Below, one piece after another: positions 1 through 8,221 of a stretch of DNA of 64,000 nt. The notes below the pieces were generated by a model, which made no database searches, was not told where the DNA came from, and was given only the letters and a program-made list of their open reading frames with translations. Source of the stretch: AC-32 sp963717725 (lineage in GTDB: Bacteria > Actinomycetota > Thermoleophilia > Gaiellales > Gaiellaceae). The translations under genes and the position numbers were made by a program. How positions within the stretch are numbered: the stretch's first letter is position 1; each line of letters starts with the position of its first letter. The stretch is from positions 62,001 to 126,000 of the forward strand of contig CAVQWS010000024.1 of the NCBI GenBank assembly GCA_963717725.1. The letters are read 5' to 3'.

Positions 1-1440
1 GCGCGGCCGACGCGCTACGACAATCTCAATGTCCAGACCGAGGTCGTCAATCGCTCGAAGGGCTCGACCTTCATCGTCACGGACGAGCCCGACGGCCAGA
101 ACCAGGCGATCAGCCGCGAGGAAGGCGAGAGCTGGGCGCAGCGCCAGGACGAGTACATCGCCGGCCGGGAGATGGTCGTCGTCGACGGCTTCATCGGCAA
201 CGACCCCGACTTTCGCACGCCTGCCCGGCTCTACATCGAGGCCGCCAACGCCAACATCGCCGGCATGCAGCAGCAGCTCTTCTTCTCGCCCGCAGAAGGC
301 GAGGAGCTGGAGCCCGAGCTGACCGTCATCTACACGCCCAACCTGAAGGCCGACGGCTATCCGGACGACCGCCTGATCGCCGTCGACCTCGAGCAGGGCG
401 TCACCCGTGTCTTCAACTCCGACTACTTCGGCGAGTCGAAGAAGGGCGGCCTGCGGATGTGGAACAAGCTCGTCTACGACCGCGGCGGGATCCCGCTGCA
501 CGCGGGCTGCAAGATCATCCCGACCGAGCAGGGCAAGCGCGTCGGCCTGATCGTCGGGCTCTCCGGGACCGGCAAGACGACGACCACCTTCACGCGCCAG
601 AACGGCTCGCTGCCGGTGCAGGACGACTTTGTCGCCTGGATGCCGAACGGCCGGGTCTACGCGACGGAGAACGGCTGCTTCGCCAAGACCTTCGGGCTCA
701 ACCCCGAGGACGAGCCGACGATCTACGGCGCCGTCACGCAGCCGCGCTCGTACCTCGAGAACGTCTCGCAGCACGGCGACGAGCCGGACTTCTACGACAC
801 CGAGTACACGTCAAATGGGCGCGCGACTTTCCCGTTCGACGTGATTGAGGCCGCCTCGGCCGACGAGATCGACGAGGCGCACTTCCTGCTGATCCTGAAC
901 AAGAACGAGAACATCGTCCCCGCCGTTGCGAAGCTCGAAGGGCCGCAGGCAGCGGCCTTCTTCATGCTCGGTGAGACCACCGGCACGAGCGCCGGCGGCG
1001 CGGACGAGGCGGGCAAGTTCATGCGTGTGCCGGGGACGAACCCCTTCTTCCCGATGCTGCACGACCTGCAGGGCAACCGCTTCCTCGAACTACTGGCGCA
1101 GCACCCGCTCGAGGTCTACGTGATGAACACCGGGCGCGTCGGCGGCCCCGACGGCGACGAACGCTCGCGCAAGGTGCGGATCAAGCACTCCTCCGCGATC
1201 GTGAAGGGCATCGCCGAGGGCACGATCGAGTGGGAGCGCGACCCGGACTTCGGGTACCTCGTCGCCGCCTCGGTGCCGGGAATCGACGAGCCCGAGATCC
1301 TGCAACCGCGGCGGCTCTACGAGGAGCAGGGCCGCGGTGCCGAGTACCGCTCGCTGGTCGAGCGCTTCAAGGCCGAGCGCGCCGAGTTCCTGCGCGGCTT
1401 CTCGAGCCTCTCCGACGAGATCGTCGCAGCGGTCTCGTAG
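1..1440 (+). CDS. pckA: Phosphoenolpyruvate carboxykinase (ATP), 5' end missing
   Basis: Catalyses oxaloacetate + ATP to phosphoenolpyruvate + CO2, linking the TCA cycle to gluconeogenesis in the cytosol. The frame is open from base 1, so the start lies upstream; 479 codons are visible of a family length near 520-540. The nucleotide-binding loop GLSGTGKTT begins at visible residue 186, followed by QDDFVAW and ENGCFAKT, which are typical of the ATP-dependent (not GTP-dependent) family. The C-terminus is complete and stops 35 bases before a recombinase gene. TCA genes (citrate synthase, isocitrate and malate dehydrogenases) follow a few kilobases downstream, a sensible metabolic neighbourhood. 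Family assignment is secure; only the N-terminus is unseen. Confidence 0.95.
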   Translation, partial: ARPTRYDNLNVQTEVVNRSKGSTFIVTDEPDGQNQAISREEGESWAQRQDEYIAGREMVVVDGFIGNDPDFRTPARLYIEAANANIAGMQQQLFFSPAEGEELEPELTVIYTPNLKADGYPDDRLIAVDLEQGVTRVFNSDYFGESKKGGLRMWNKLVYDRGGIPLHAGCKIIPTEQGKRVGLIVGLSGTGKTTTTFTRQNGSLPVQDDFVAWMPNGRVYATENGCFAKTFGLNPEDEPTIYGAVTQPRSYLENVSQHGDEPDFYDTEYTSNGRATFPFDVIEAASADEIDEAHFLLILNKNENIVPAVAKLEGPQAAAFFMLGETTGTSAGGADEAGKFMRVPGTNPFFPMLHDLQGNRFLELLAQHPLEVYVMNTGRVGGPDGDERSRKVRIKHSSAIVKGIAEGTIEWERDPDFGYLVAASVPGIDEPEILQPRRLYEEQGRGAEYRSLVERFKAERAEFLRGFSSLSDEIVAAVS

Positions 1441-1475
1441 GGGAGTCCGCCTAGCGGCGGCGAAAGCGTCCGCCG

Positions 1476-2306
1476 ATGCAGGATCGGGTCGAGCGGTTTC
1501 TCGAGAGCCCGGCGCTCTCCGAACGGACGCGCCGCGCGTACCGCTACGACGTCCAGGAGTTCTGCGCGTGGCTCGAGCGCCGGGGGACTCGGCTCGACGA
1601 CGTCGACGTGCGCGCCCTGTCGGAGTACGCGGCCGAGCTCGGGCGCGCGCGGCCGCGCAAGCTTGCGCCGGCGACGATCGGCCGCAAGCTGGCGGCGGTC
1701 CGGGCCTTCCTGCGGCACTCGCTTGGTCCGGAGCATGTCCCGGACGCGTCGTTCGCACCGCGCCGCCCTTTAAGGCTGCCCGATGCGCCGCGCCCGCACG
1801 AGATCGACGCTGAGCTCGAGGCGTTCAAGGGTGACGAGCCGCTCGCGCTGAGGAACCGCGCGCTGGTCGAGCTGGTCTATTCAGCAGGACTGCGGTCGCA
1901 GGAGGCGATCGATCTCGACCTGGCCGACGTCGACTTCGAGCAGGAACTCGTGCACGTGCGCGGCAAGGGAGGCAAGGAACGGGTCGTTCCGCTAGGCGAG
2001 GAGGCGTCCCACACGGTCGCGGTCTACCTGCGCGAATCGCGGCCGCAGCTCGCGCGCGGCGCCGAGAACGCGCTCTTCCTCTCGGCGCGCGGCCGCCGCC
2101 TCGACACGAGCACATTGCGCCGCCTGCTTCCCCACCCTCACCGCCTGCGGCATGCCTTCGCCACGCACCTGCTCGAGGGCGGCGCCGACCTGCGCACGAT
2201 CCAAGAGCTCCTGGGCCACAGCTCGCTCTCGACCACGCAGATGTACAGCCACGTGGACGCCCGCCGCCTGCGCAAGGTCTACGACCGCTCGCACCCGCGC
2301 TCTTGA
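1476..2306 (+). CDS. Tyrosine recombinase, XerC/XerD family
   Basis: Site-specific recombinase that cuts and rejoins DNA through a tyrosine, as XerC/D do in resolving chromosome dimers. 276 residues: N-terminal SAM-like core-binding domain (about 1-95), then the catalytic domain. The active-site set is visible: Arg in SAGLRSQEA, Lys in GKGGKERVV, His-x-x-Arg in HPHRLRHAF, His in LGHSS and the nucleophile Tyr in MYSHV. The stretch between RRLDTSTLRRLL and HPHRLRH is roughly 15 residues shorter than usual for XerC/D, an apparent in-frame deletion in front of the HxxR motif. ATG at 1476 lacks a clear ribosome site. A second recombinase gene follows at 2707; I cannot tell which is XerC and which XerD. 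Confidence 0.88.
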   Translation: MQDRVERFLESPALSERTRRAYRYDVQEFCAWLERRGTRLDDVDVRALSEYAAELGRARPRKLAPATIGRKLAAVRAFLRHSLGPEHVPDASFAPRRPLRLPDAPRPHEIDAELEAFKGDEPLALRNRALVELVYSAGLRSQEAIDLDLADVDFEQELVHVRGKGGKERVVPLGEEASHTVAVYLRESRPQLARGAENALFLSARGRRLDTSTLRRLLPHPHRLRHAFATHLLEGGADLRTIQELLGHSSLSTTQMYSHVDARRLRKVYDRSHPRS

Positions 2307-2320
2307 GCCCTTGACGGGTT

Positions 2321-2339
2321 CACCCGCGAGAAGCGGGTG
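2321..2339. terminator. Hairpin after the first recombinase gene, possible terminator
   Basis: CACCCGC and GCGGGTG form a 7-bp perfect stem around GAGAA, 15 bases after the recombinase stop codon. There is no T-run, so it is at best a weak or Rho-assisted terminator; it could also protect the mRNA 3' end. Confidence 0.35.
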
Positions 2340-2366
2340 CCCACCACTCCCGCCCTCCGACACGAT

Positions 2367-2402
2367 ACGAACGAAAACGTGACGTGTCTGTCACTCGTTC
2401 GT
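2367..2402. repeat. Nested inverted repeat between the two Xer genes
   Basis: Outer arms ACGAACG (2367-2373) and CGTTCGT (2396-2402) and inner arms GTGAC (2379-2383) and GTCAC (2390-2394) surround a 6-base centre GTGTCT. Read as two 11-base half-sites around that centre, the arms match at 8 of 11 positions, which is the 11-6-11 geometry of Xer target (dif-like) sites. It lies between two Xer-type genes. It could instead be a terminator for the minus-strand small gene ending at 2425. Function is inferred only. Confidence 0.4.
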
Positions 2403-2424
2403 GCCGAAAGCGTGCCCCCCACGC

Positions 2425-2649
2425 TCAGGGGTTCGACTTGCGTGCGTGCATGCGGGCCTGCTCCTCAAGCAGCGCATCCGCCGCGCGAACGTGCCCATGG
2501 GCGGCCCAAGCATGCGCGGCGCCGCGCGGAACCTCGCTTGCCCGCAGGTGTGAGGCGGCCGTTCGGCAGTGACTCGCCGCCTGCTCGAGTTCCTCGGCGG
2601 CTCCGTCGAAGAGGCGTGCCGCAGCTTCGCGATCGTCGTTTGCGCCCAA
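2425..2649 (-). CDS. Small helical hypothetical protein, antisense between Xer genes
   Basis: Unrecognised family. The minus-strand frame gives about 74 residues, with Ala/Glu/Leu-rich helical text (AAEELEQAASHCRTAASHLR), then EVPRGAAHAWAAHGHVRAAD and a basic end ARKSNP. Third codon positions are mostly G or C, as in real genes here, and the frame fills the gap between the two recombinase genes without overlapping either. The start is uncertain: TTG at 2649 is the best choice I see, with no strong ribosome site; the open frame continues upstream antisense to the second recombinase. The inverted repeat at 2367-2402 lies just past its stop. Confidence 0.4.
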   Translation of the reverse strand: MGANDDREAAARLFDGAAEELEQAASHCRTAASHLRASEVPRGAAHAWAAHGHVRAADALLEEQARMHARKSNP

Positions 2650-2706
2650 GGCGGCCGGAACTCTACGGCAGGCATCAGCACGGCCGGGCCGAAAGAGGAA
2701 CGTCCG

Positions 2707-3630
2707 ATGGCCAAGCCGCGGCCCGATCCGGCTGCTTCCGATCCCGAGGTCGAGGGCTTCCTCGCGCTGCTCGCGGCGCGGCGGGCCCCCAAGACGGTCG
2801 AGGCCTACCGCCGCGACCTGCGCGCGCTCGGCGACTGGCTCGGCGGGCCGCCCTCGAAGGCGACCCATGACGACCTCGAGCGCTGGCTCGCGGAACTGCG
2901 CGCGGCCGGGCTCTCCCCCGCCACCATCGCGCGGCGCGTGGCCGCCGTGCGCTCGTTCTTCCGGCATCTCGTCCTCCTCGGCGCACGCACCGACAGCCCG
3001 GCCGCCGCGCTCGAGCTCCCGCGCCGGCGGCGCAAGCTTCCGCGCACGCTCTCGCCCGCGGAAGCCCAGCGGCTGATCGAGGCGGCCGCGGGCTCGACGC
3101 CACGGATGATGCGCGACCGGGCGCTGGTCGAGCTGCTCTACGGCGCGGGCCTGCGGGTCAGCGAAGCGGTTGGCCTCGACCGCACCGGCGTCGACCTCGA
3201 GCAACGGCTCGTCCGCTGCACCGGCAAGGGCAACAAGGAACGCATCGTCCCGGTCGGCCGGCACGCGATCGAGGCGCTAAGGCGCTACCTCGCGCACGGG
3301 CGGCCCTACCTCGACAAGCGGCACCGTCCGGAGCTCTTCCTCAACGCGCAGGGCGGCGCCCTCACGCGCGCAGGCGCCTTCCTGATCCTGCGCCGCCTGG
3401 CCGGCCGCGCGGGCCTCGAGCCCGAGCGCGTCCACCCGCACCTGCTGCGGCATTCGTTCGCCACGCACCTGCTCGAAGGTGGGGCCGACCTGCGCAGCGT
3501 GCAGGAGATGCTCGGCCACGCCGATCTCGGCACCACCGAGCTGTACACGCATGTCTCCGATCGTCGCCGGCGCGACGTTTACTTCCGCAGCCACCCCCAC
3601 GCGCGCCGCCGAAACGTTTCGGGCACGTGA
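2707..3630 (+). CDS. Tyrosine recombinase, XerC/XerD family (second copy)
   Basis: 307-residue site-specific recombinase of normal XerC/D length. Core-binding domain about residues 10-105 (FLALLAARRAPKTVEAYRRD), catalytic domain after it. Arg in GAGLRVSEAV, Lys in GKGNKERIVPV, HLLRHSFATH, LGHADLGTTELYTHV with the nucleophile Tyr are all present. ATG 2707 is chosen because AGAGGAA sits 5 bases upstream; longer in-frame starts would run through the small minus-strand gene. Together with the gene at 1476 this could be a XerC-XerD pair encoded side by side, in place of the more usual distant loci. Confidence 0.9.
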   Translation: MAKPRPDPAASDPEVEGFLALLAARRAPKTVEAYRRDLRALGDWLGGPPSKATHDDLERWLAELRAAGLSPATIARRVAAVRSFFRHLVLLGARTDSPAAALELPRRRRKLPRTLSPAEAQRLIEAAAGSTPRMMRDRALVELLYGAGLRVSEAVGLDRTGVDLEQRLVRCTGKGNKERIVPVGRHAIEALRRYLAHGRPYLDKRHRPELFLNAQGGALTRAGAFLILRRLAGRAGLEPERVHPHLLRHSFATHLLEGGADLRSVQEMLGHADLGTTELYTHVSDRRRRDVYFRSHPHARRRNVSGT

Positions 3631-3653
3631 CGAGCAGGAATGACTCGTACACG

Positions 3654-3821
3654 ATGACCCCCGATTCACACTTCGCGATGCTCTTCGCCTCGACCATCGG
3701 CGTCGGCCTGCTGATGTCCTGGGCGGGAATCCAGAAGACCGCGCTCGAGTGGAAGCGCCGGCGCCGGATCTGTCCGTCGTGCGGCCACGAGCTCCGCGGC
3801 CGCGCCTGCAGCCGCCACTAG
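3654..3821 (+). CDS. Small membrane protein with C-terminal zinc ribbon half
   Basis: 55 residues. One membrane segment (about residues 5-22, FAMLFASTIGVGLLMSWAG) is followed by a basic stretch (EWKRRRR) and a Cys-rich end, CPSCGHELRGRACSRH, resembling half of a zinc ribbon. The start ATG at 3654 removes a polar nine-residue extension that would begin at GTG 3627. It ends convergently with the HEAT-like gene, overlapping by four bases. No function known to me; the layout suggests an inner-membrane protein with a cytoplasmic metal-binding tail. Confidence 0.6.
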   Translation: MTPDSHFAMLFASTIGVGLLMSWAGIQKTALEWKRRRRICPSCGHELRGRACSRH

Positions 3822-4315
3822 CGAGTCTTCGCGCGCTTGTCGAGCCCCGCGGCGACCTTTGCCGCGGTCTGCCGTGTCTCCTGGGAGATCCCTTCCTCTT
3901 CGGCGATTCCCTGCAGGAGGACGATCGTGTCGCGCTGGGGAGAGCCGTTCCGCAGCGCGAGGATCGCGAGCCGCCGGACAGCCTCGTTGTCGTCCGCGTT
4001 CGCGAGGTTGTGCAGCAGCGGCCTGACCGAGTTGACCGAGCGCGGGTGCTCGCGCGACAGCAGCTCGAGCGAGAGCAGTGCCGAGCCGCGGCAGGCCGGG
4101 CTGACGTCCTCGAGGCCGCGCCGCAGGAGCTCTTCTTTCTGCCGGAAGCGGAACTGGCCGACGGCTCGGTAGGCGGCCGCCCGCTCGAGGTGGTTCTCCG
4201 ATCTCGCCTGAGCTTCGAGCTCTTCGGCCCAGGCCGCGCGGAGCTTCGCGAGGTCGCGTTCGTTTCCGCTCTCGGCGAGCGCGTTCGCCTCGACCCCGGC
4301 CTCGGCGAGGCTCAA
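3818..4315 (-). CDS. HEAT/PBS-lyase-repeat-like protein
   Basis: 165 residues, all helical, with repeat-like units such as ENHLERAAAYRAVGQF, VSPACRGSALLSLELLS and ADDNEAVRRLAILALRNGS, the pattern of HEAT or PBS-lyase repeats that act as protein-binding scaffolds. Start TTG at 4315 overlaps the TGA of citrate synthase (TTGA), indicating translational coupling; longer starts would run back into the citrate synthase gene. No enzymatic motif is visible. It may adjust citrate synthase or another TCA partner, but that is inferred only from the operon. Confidence 0.65.
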   Translation of the reverse strand: MSLAEAGVEANALAESGNERDLAKLRAAWAEELEAQARSENHLERAAAYRAVGQFRFRQKEELLRRGLEDVSPACRGSALLSLELLSREHPRSVNSVRPLLHNLANADDNEAVRRLAILALRNGSPQRDTIVLLQGIAEEEGISQETRQTAAKVAAGLDKRAKTR

Positions 4316-5391
4316 GCCGAGGTGAGCGATCGCTCGGCGGGACCGATGTACCGCGCGGAGGGCCTGAAGAGCCGGCCGGTCCGCTTCTGCTCGAGAATGT
4401 GCGCCGACCAGCCGGCGACGCGCGAGCACGCGAACATCGCGGGCGCGAGCGGCGGCGGGATCTCGGCGACGTCGAGCACGACCGCGGAGTAGTACTCGAC
4501 GTTCGTGGCCAGCACGCGCTCGGGGTGGCGCTCCTGGAGCGCCTTCAGCGCGACCGCCTCGAGCTGCTCGGCGATCTCGACCTGCGGCGAGTCGAGCTCC
4601 TTGGCGGTGCGCTTGAGGATCCGCGAGCGCGGGTCCTCGGCGCGGTAGACGCGGTGGCCGAAGCCCATGATCCGCTTCCCCGACTCGAGCGCCTCACGCA
4701 CCCAGCGCTCAGGGTCGCCGAGCGCCTGGGCCTCGTCGAGCATCGGCTTCACGTACGCGGGCGCGCCACCGTGCAGCGGGCCGGAGAGCGCGCCCACCGC
4801 CGACGAGAGCGCCGCTCCGCAATCGGCGCCGGTCGATGCGACCACGCGCGCGGTGAACGTCGAGGCGTTGAGGCCGTGCTCGGCGGTGCAGATCCAGTAG
4901 GTGTCGATCGCCTTCACATGCCGGGGGTCGGCCTCGCCGCGCCAGCGCAGCAGGAAGCGCTCGGCCGCCGTCTCGCCCTGCGCGACCACGTCGTCCGGGG
5001 CCGGATCGCGGCCGTCAGCCTTGGCGGCCGAGCGCGCGACGATCTCCATCATCTCCGCCGAGAGCCGCCCGAGGTCTTCCCGAGCCTGCTCGTCCGAGAT
5101 CTCGTTGAGCTTGCCGAGCTTCCATTCGCCGGCCAGCCGCGCGGTCTCGGCCTGCAGGTCGGCAGGCGCGTTCCCGGTCAGCGCCGCGGGCTCGTACGGC
5201 TCCGGGCTGGGCATCTTCGAGTTGAGGTCGTCGTCGACCAGCAGGCCCCACACCGCCTCGTACGGGTAATGCCCGACGAGCTCCTCGATGTCGATCCCGC
5301 GATAGCGGAGCGAGCCCCCTTCGCGGTCGGGCTCGGCGATCTCCGTCTCGACGGCGACGACGCCCTCCAGACCTGGCTTGAAGTCGTTCAC
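4312..5391 (-). CDS. gltA: Citrate synthase
   Basis: Condenses oxaloacetate and acetyl-CoA to citrate (a 2-methylcitrate synthase role is possible in this family). 359 residues, the length of the short bacterial type. Active-site His is in AEHGLNAST, followed by GPLHGGAPAYVKPML and GFGHRVYRAEDPR; the third catalytic region reads NVEYYSAVVLD, with Glu where many homologues have Asp. GTG start at 5391 lies 7 bases after a TACACT -10 box, so the transcript is probably leaderless. Divergent from isocitrate dehydrogenase, with only 36 bases between the two starts, and coupled to the downstream HEAT-like gene. Confidence 0.93.
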   Translation of the reverse strand: MNDFKPGLEGVVAVETEIAEPDREGGSLRYRGIDIEELVGHYPYEAVWGLLVDDDLNSKMPSPEPYEPAALTGNAPADLQAETARLAGEWKLGKLNEISDEQAREDLGRLSAEMMEIVARSAAKADGRDPAPDDVVAQGETAAERFLLRWRGEADPRHVKAIDTYWICTAEHGLNASTFTARVVASTGADCGAALSSAVGALSGPLHGGAPAYVKPMLDEAQALGDPERWVREALESGKRIMGFGHRVYRAEDPRSRILKRTAKELDSPQVEIAEQLEAVALKALQERHPERVLATNVEYYSAVVLDVAEIPPPLAPAMFACSRVAGWSAHILEQKRTGRLFRPSARYIGPAERSLTSA

Positions 5392-5398
5392 GGCCGGA

Positions 5399-5419
5399 AG
5401 TGTATTGCTCCGTTAGAGT
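5399..5419. promoter_or_regulatory. Back-to-back leaderless promoters of gltA and icd
   Basis: On the minus strand TACACT (5404-5399) ends 7 bases before the citrate synthase GTG. On the plus strand TAGAGT (5414-5419) ends 8 bases before the isocitrate dehydrogenase GTG. The two -10 boxes are 9 bp apart, so polymerases would compete, giving a natural way to co-regulate the pair. Inferred from sequence only. Confidence 0.55.
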
Positions 5420-5427
5420 CCGCCGCC

Positions 5428-6522
5428 GTGGCTCACGAGGTGACATTGATCCCGGGCGACGGCACCGGGCCGGAGCTGGCAGAGGCGACGAGGCGCGTGC
5501 TCGAGGCGACCGGCGTCGGCTTCGAGTGGGACGTGCAGGAGGCCGGCGCGGACGTGATGGACCACCACGGCGGCAACCCGCTGCCCGAGGCGACGCTCGA
5601 CTCGATCCGCCGCACGGGCGTCGCGCTGAAGGGCCCGATCACGACGCCGGTCGGCGGTGGCTTCCGCTCGGTGAACGTCGGCCTGCGCAAGGCGCTCGAC
5701 CTCTACGCGCAGGTGCGCCCGTGCAAGACCTACGAAGGCGTGCGGACACGGTTCGACGATGTCGACCTGATCATCGTCCGCGAGAACACCGAGGACCTCT
5801 ACGCCGGCATCGAGTACGAGGAGGGGACCGCGCACGCCGACGAGCTGATCGACTGGATCGAGCAGCGCGGCGGCAAGCTGCGCCACCGCGACGCGGGCAT
5901 CTCGATCAAGCCGCTCTCGATCTCCGGAACGCGCCGGATCGTCCAGTTCGCCTTCGACTACGCGCGCCGCAACGGCCGCCGCAAGGTCACGGCCGTCCAC
6001 AAGGCGAACATCATGAAGTTCACGGATGGGCTCTACCTGCGCGTCGCTCGTGAGGTCGCCGAGGAGAACTCCGACTTCGAGTTCGACGACCGGATCGTGG
6101 ACAACATGTGCATGCAGCTCGTGCAGCGGCCGGAGGAGTACGACGTGCTGGTGCTGCCGAACCTCTACGGCGACATCGTCTCCGACCTGGCCGCCGGGAT
6201 GATCGGCGGGCTAGGGGTGGCGCCCGGCGCGAACTTCGGCGAGGAGGTCGCGATCTTCGAGCCCACGCACGGCTCGGCGCCGAAGTACGCGGGTCAGAAC
6301 AAGGTGAACCCGATCGCGATGATGCTCTCGGGGATGCTGATGCTCCGCCACCTCGACGAGAACGAGGCCGCCGCACGGCTGGAGTCTGCGATCGGAGACG
6401 TGATCCGCTCCGGCGAGCGCGTCACCTACGACATGAAGCCCTCGCGCGACGACCCGACTGCGGTCGGCACCTCAGAGGTCGCCGACGCGATCATCGACGC
6501 GCTGGGTGCCCCCGTCTCGTGA
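5428..6522 (+). CDS. icd: Isocitrate dehydrogenase, isopropylmalate-dehydrogenase-like (probably NAD+)
   Basis: Oxidative decarboxylation of isocitrate to 2-oxoglutarate. 364 residues of the IDH/IMDH beta-decarboxylating family: LIPGDGTGPEL at the N-terminus, RENTEDLYAGIE (substrate loop), Lys in VHKANIMKFTDG, and the metal-binding region LPNLYGDIVSDLAAGMIGG. EPTHGSAPKYAGQNKVNP forms the nucleotide site. The length and flanking citrate synthase and malate dehydrogenase favour isocitrate over isopropylmalate as substrate. GTG 5428 follows TAGAGT by 8 bases; an internal GTG at 5440 is possible. The stop overlaps the next gene's GTG (GTGA). Confidence 0.88.
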   Translation: MAHEVTLIPGDGTGPELAEATRRVLEATGVGFEWDVQEAGADVMDHHGGNPLPEATLDSIRRTGVALKGPITTPVGGGFRSVNVGLRKALDLYAQVRPCKTYEGVRTRFDDVDLIIVRENTEDLYAGIEYEEGTAHADELIDWIEQRGGKLRHRDAGISIKPLSISGTRRIVQFAFDYARRNGRRKVTAVHKANIMKFTDGLYLRVAREVAEENSDFEFDDRIVDNMCMQLVQRPEEYDVLVLPNLYGDIVSDLAAGMIGGLGVAPGANFGEEVAIFEPTHGSAPKYAGQNKVNPIAMMLSGMLMLRHLDENEAAARLESAIGDVIRSGERVTYDMKPSRDDPTAVGTSEVADAIIDALGAPVS

Positions 6523-7455
6523 GCTCGCGCCGCAAGGTGACGGTGGTCGGCGCCGGGAACGTCGGCGCCACCTGCGCGCAGGTGCTCGCGCAGCACGACT
6601 ACGCGGATGTCGTGCTGGTGGACATCAAGGAAGGCCTCCCGCAGGGCAAGGCGCTCGACATCAACCAGATGGGCGCGGTGCTCGGCTACGAGCCCTACGT
6701 CGCCGGCTCGAACAGCTACGACGAGACCGCGGGCTCGGAGGTCGTCGTGATCACGGCCGGCCTCCCGCGCTCGCCGGGGATGAGCCGCGACGACCTCGTG
6801 ACGCACGAACGAGAAGATCGTCGGCTCGGTCACCGAGCAGGTGGTCGCGGCCTCACCGGATGCGATCCTGATCGTCGTCTCGAACCCGCTCGACGCGATG
6901 TGCCACGTGGCGAAGAGCTCGTCGGGCTGGCCCAAGGAGCGCGTCTTCGGCATGGCCGGCATTCTCGACACGGCGCGGTTCTCGGCCTTCATCGCCTGGG
7001 AGACCGGCTCCTCGGTGAAGGACGTGACCGCGATGGTGCTCGGCGGCCACGGCGACCAGATGGTGCCGGTCGTCTCGGCGACGACGGTCGGCGGCGTGCC
7101 GCTCACGAAGCTCGTCCCCGACGACCGGATCGCCGCGATGGTCGAGCGCACCGCCAAGGGTGGCGGCGAGCTCGTCGAGCTGCTCGGCACCTCGGCGTGG
7201 TACGCGCCTGGCGCGGCCGCGGCGCAGATGGTCGACTCGATCATGCTCGACGAGCACCGCGTGCTCCCCTGCACGGCCTACCTCGAGGGCGAGTACGGGA
7301 TCGACGGGCTGTACATGGGCGTGCCGGTGAAGCTCGGCGCACGCGGGATCGAGGAGATCGTCGAGCTCGAGCTGAGCGACGACGAGCGCCAGGCCCTGAA
7401 CACCTCGGCCGACGCAGTCCGCGAGGTCGTCGGCGTGCTCGGCTCCTCCGGGTAG
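6519..7455 (+). CDS. mdh: Malate dehydrogenase, frameshifted in this sequence
   Basis: NAD-dependent malate to oxaloacetate, lactate/malate dehydrogenase superfamily. The N-terminal frame from GTG 6519 gives VVGAGNVGATCA (Rossmann loop), VLVDI with the NAD-selecting Asp, and LPRSPGMSRDDLVT, whose arginines mark malate specificity. At about 6804 one extra C (in ACGCACGAACGAG) shifts the frame; the rest continues one frame over, through VSNPLDAM, GLVLGGHGDQMVPV-type text and the C-terminal ENTSADAV-like helix, to 7455. Removing one base restores an uninterrupted protein of about 311 residues. With the TCA operon context this looks like a sequence error, although a true pseudogene cannot be excluded. 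Starts within the icd stop (GTGA). Confidence 0.85.
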
Positions 7456-7458
7456 CGG

Positions 7459-8202
7459 ATGGAGCTCGGGCTCAGCGGCCGCACGGCGATCGTCTGCGGG
7501 GCCTCCGCGGGGATGGGCCTGGCGATTGCCGAGGCGTTCGCCGCCGAGGGCACCAACGTTGCGATGTTCGCGCGGCGGCGCGACTTGCTCCAGCATGAGG
7601 CCGAGCGACTGGGTGCACTCGCGGTGCGCGGCGACGTGACGAACCCCGCCGACCTCAAGCGCCTCGTCGACCGCACGCTCGAAGCCTTCGGCGGGATCGA
7701 CATCCTGGTCAACAACAGCGGCGGCCCGCCGCGCACGGCGGCGGTCGGGCTCACCGACGAGCAGGTCGAGAGCGCCGTCGAGCTGCTCCTGCTCTCGGCG
7801 ATCCGGCTGACCGCGCTCTGCCTCCCGCAGCTCGAGCGCAGCGGCCGAGGACGCGTGATCAACATCGAGTCGAGCTCGGTGCGCGACCCGATCGACAACC
7901 TCGCGCTCTCGAATGCGGTGCGTCCCGGCGTCGTCGGCTGGGCCAAGACGCTCGCGCGCGAGGTCGGCGAGAAGAAGATCACCGTGAACACGATCGCGCC
8001 AGGCCGGATCGAGACCGAGCGGTTGGCCGAGGCTTTCAAGGGCAAGCCGCGCACCGAGGACTACGAGTCGATCCCGCTGCGGCGTTTCGGCCAGCCCAGC
8101 GAGGTGGCGCAGGTCGTCTGCTTCCTCGCCTCGGGTGCCGCCTCGTACGTGACCGGCACCGTGATCCCGGTCGACGGCGGAATGACGCGCGGCCTGCTCT
8201 GA
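7459..8202 (+). CDS. SDR-family oxidoreductase with atypical active site
   Basis: 247 residues, short-chain dehydrogenase fold. Cofactor loop CGASAGMGLAIAEAF, VNNSGG and VNTIAPGRIETERL are typical of 3-oxoacyl reductase-like members. The catalytic serine region ESSSVRD is present, but the YxxxK motif is not: the equivalent place reads LALSNAVRPG, so both Tyr and Lys are missing. Such degenerate 3-oxoacyl-ACP-reductase-like SDRs are known as a subgroup, and their reaction is unclear. Starts 3 bases after the mdh stop and probably shares its transcript. Confidence 0.8.
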   Translation: MELGLSGRTAIVCGASAGMGLAIAEAFAAEGTNVAMFARRRDLLQHEAERLGALAVRGDVTNPADLKRLVDRTLEAFGGIDILVNNSGGPPRTAAVGLTDEQVESAVELLLLSAIRLTALCLPQLERSGRGRVINIESSSVRDPIDNLALSNAVRPGVVGWAKTLAREVGEKKITVNTIAPGRIETERLAEAFKGKPRTEDYESIPLRRFGQPSEVAQVVCFLASGAASYVTGTVIPVDGGMTRGLL

Positions 8203-8221
8203 CGCGCATATCCTCGGGCGG

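Noticed and set aside
4399..5427. Plus-strand extension of isocitrate dehydrogenase over the citrate synthase gene
   Set aside because: Arg/Leu-rich shadow text antisense to citrate synthase; the conserved IDH start is at 5428 or 5440.
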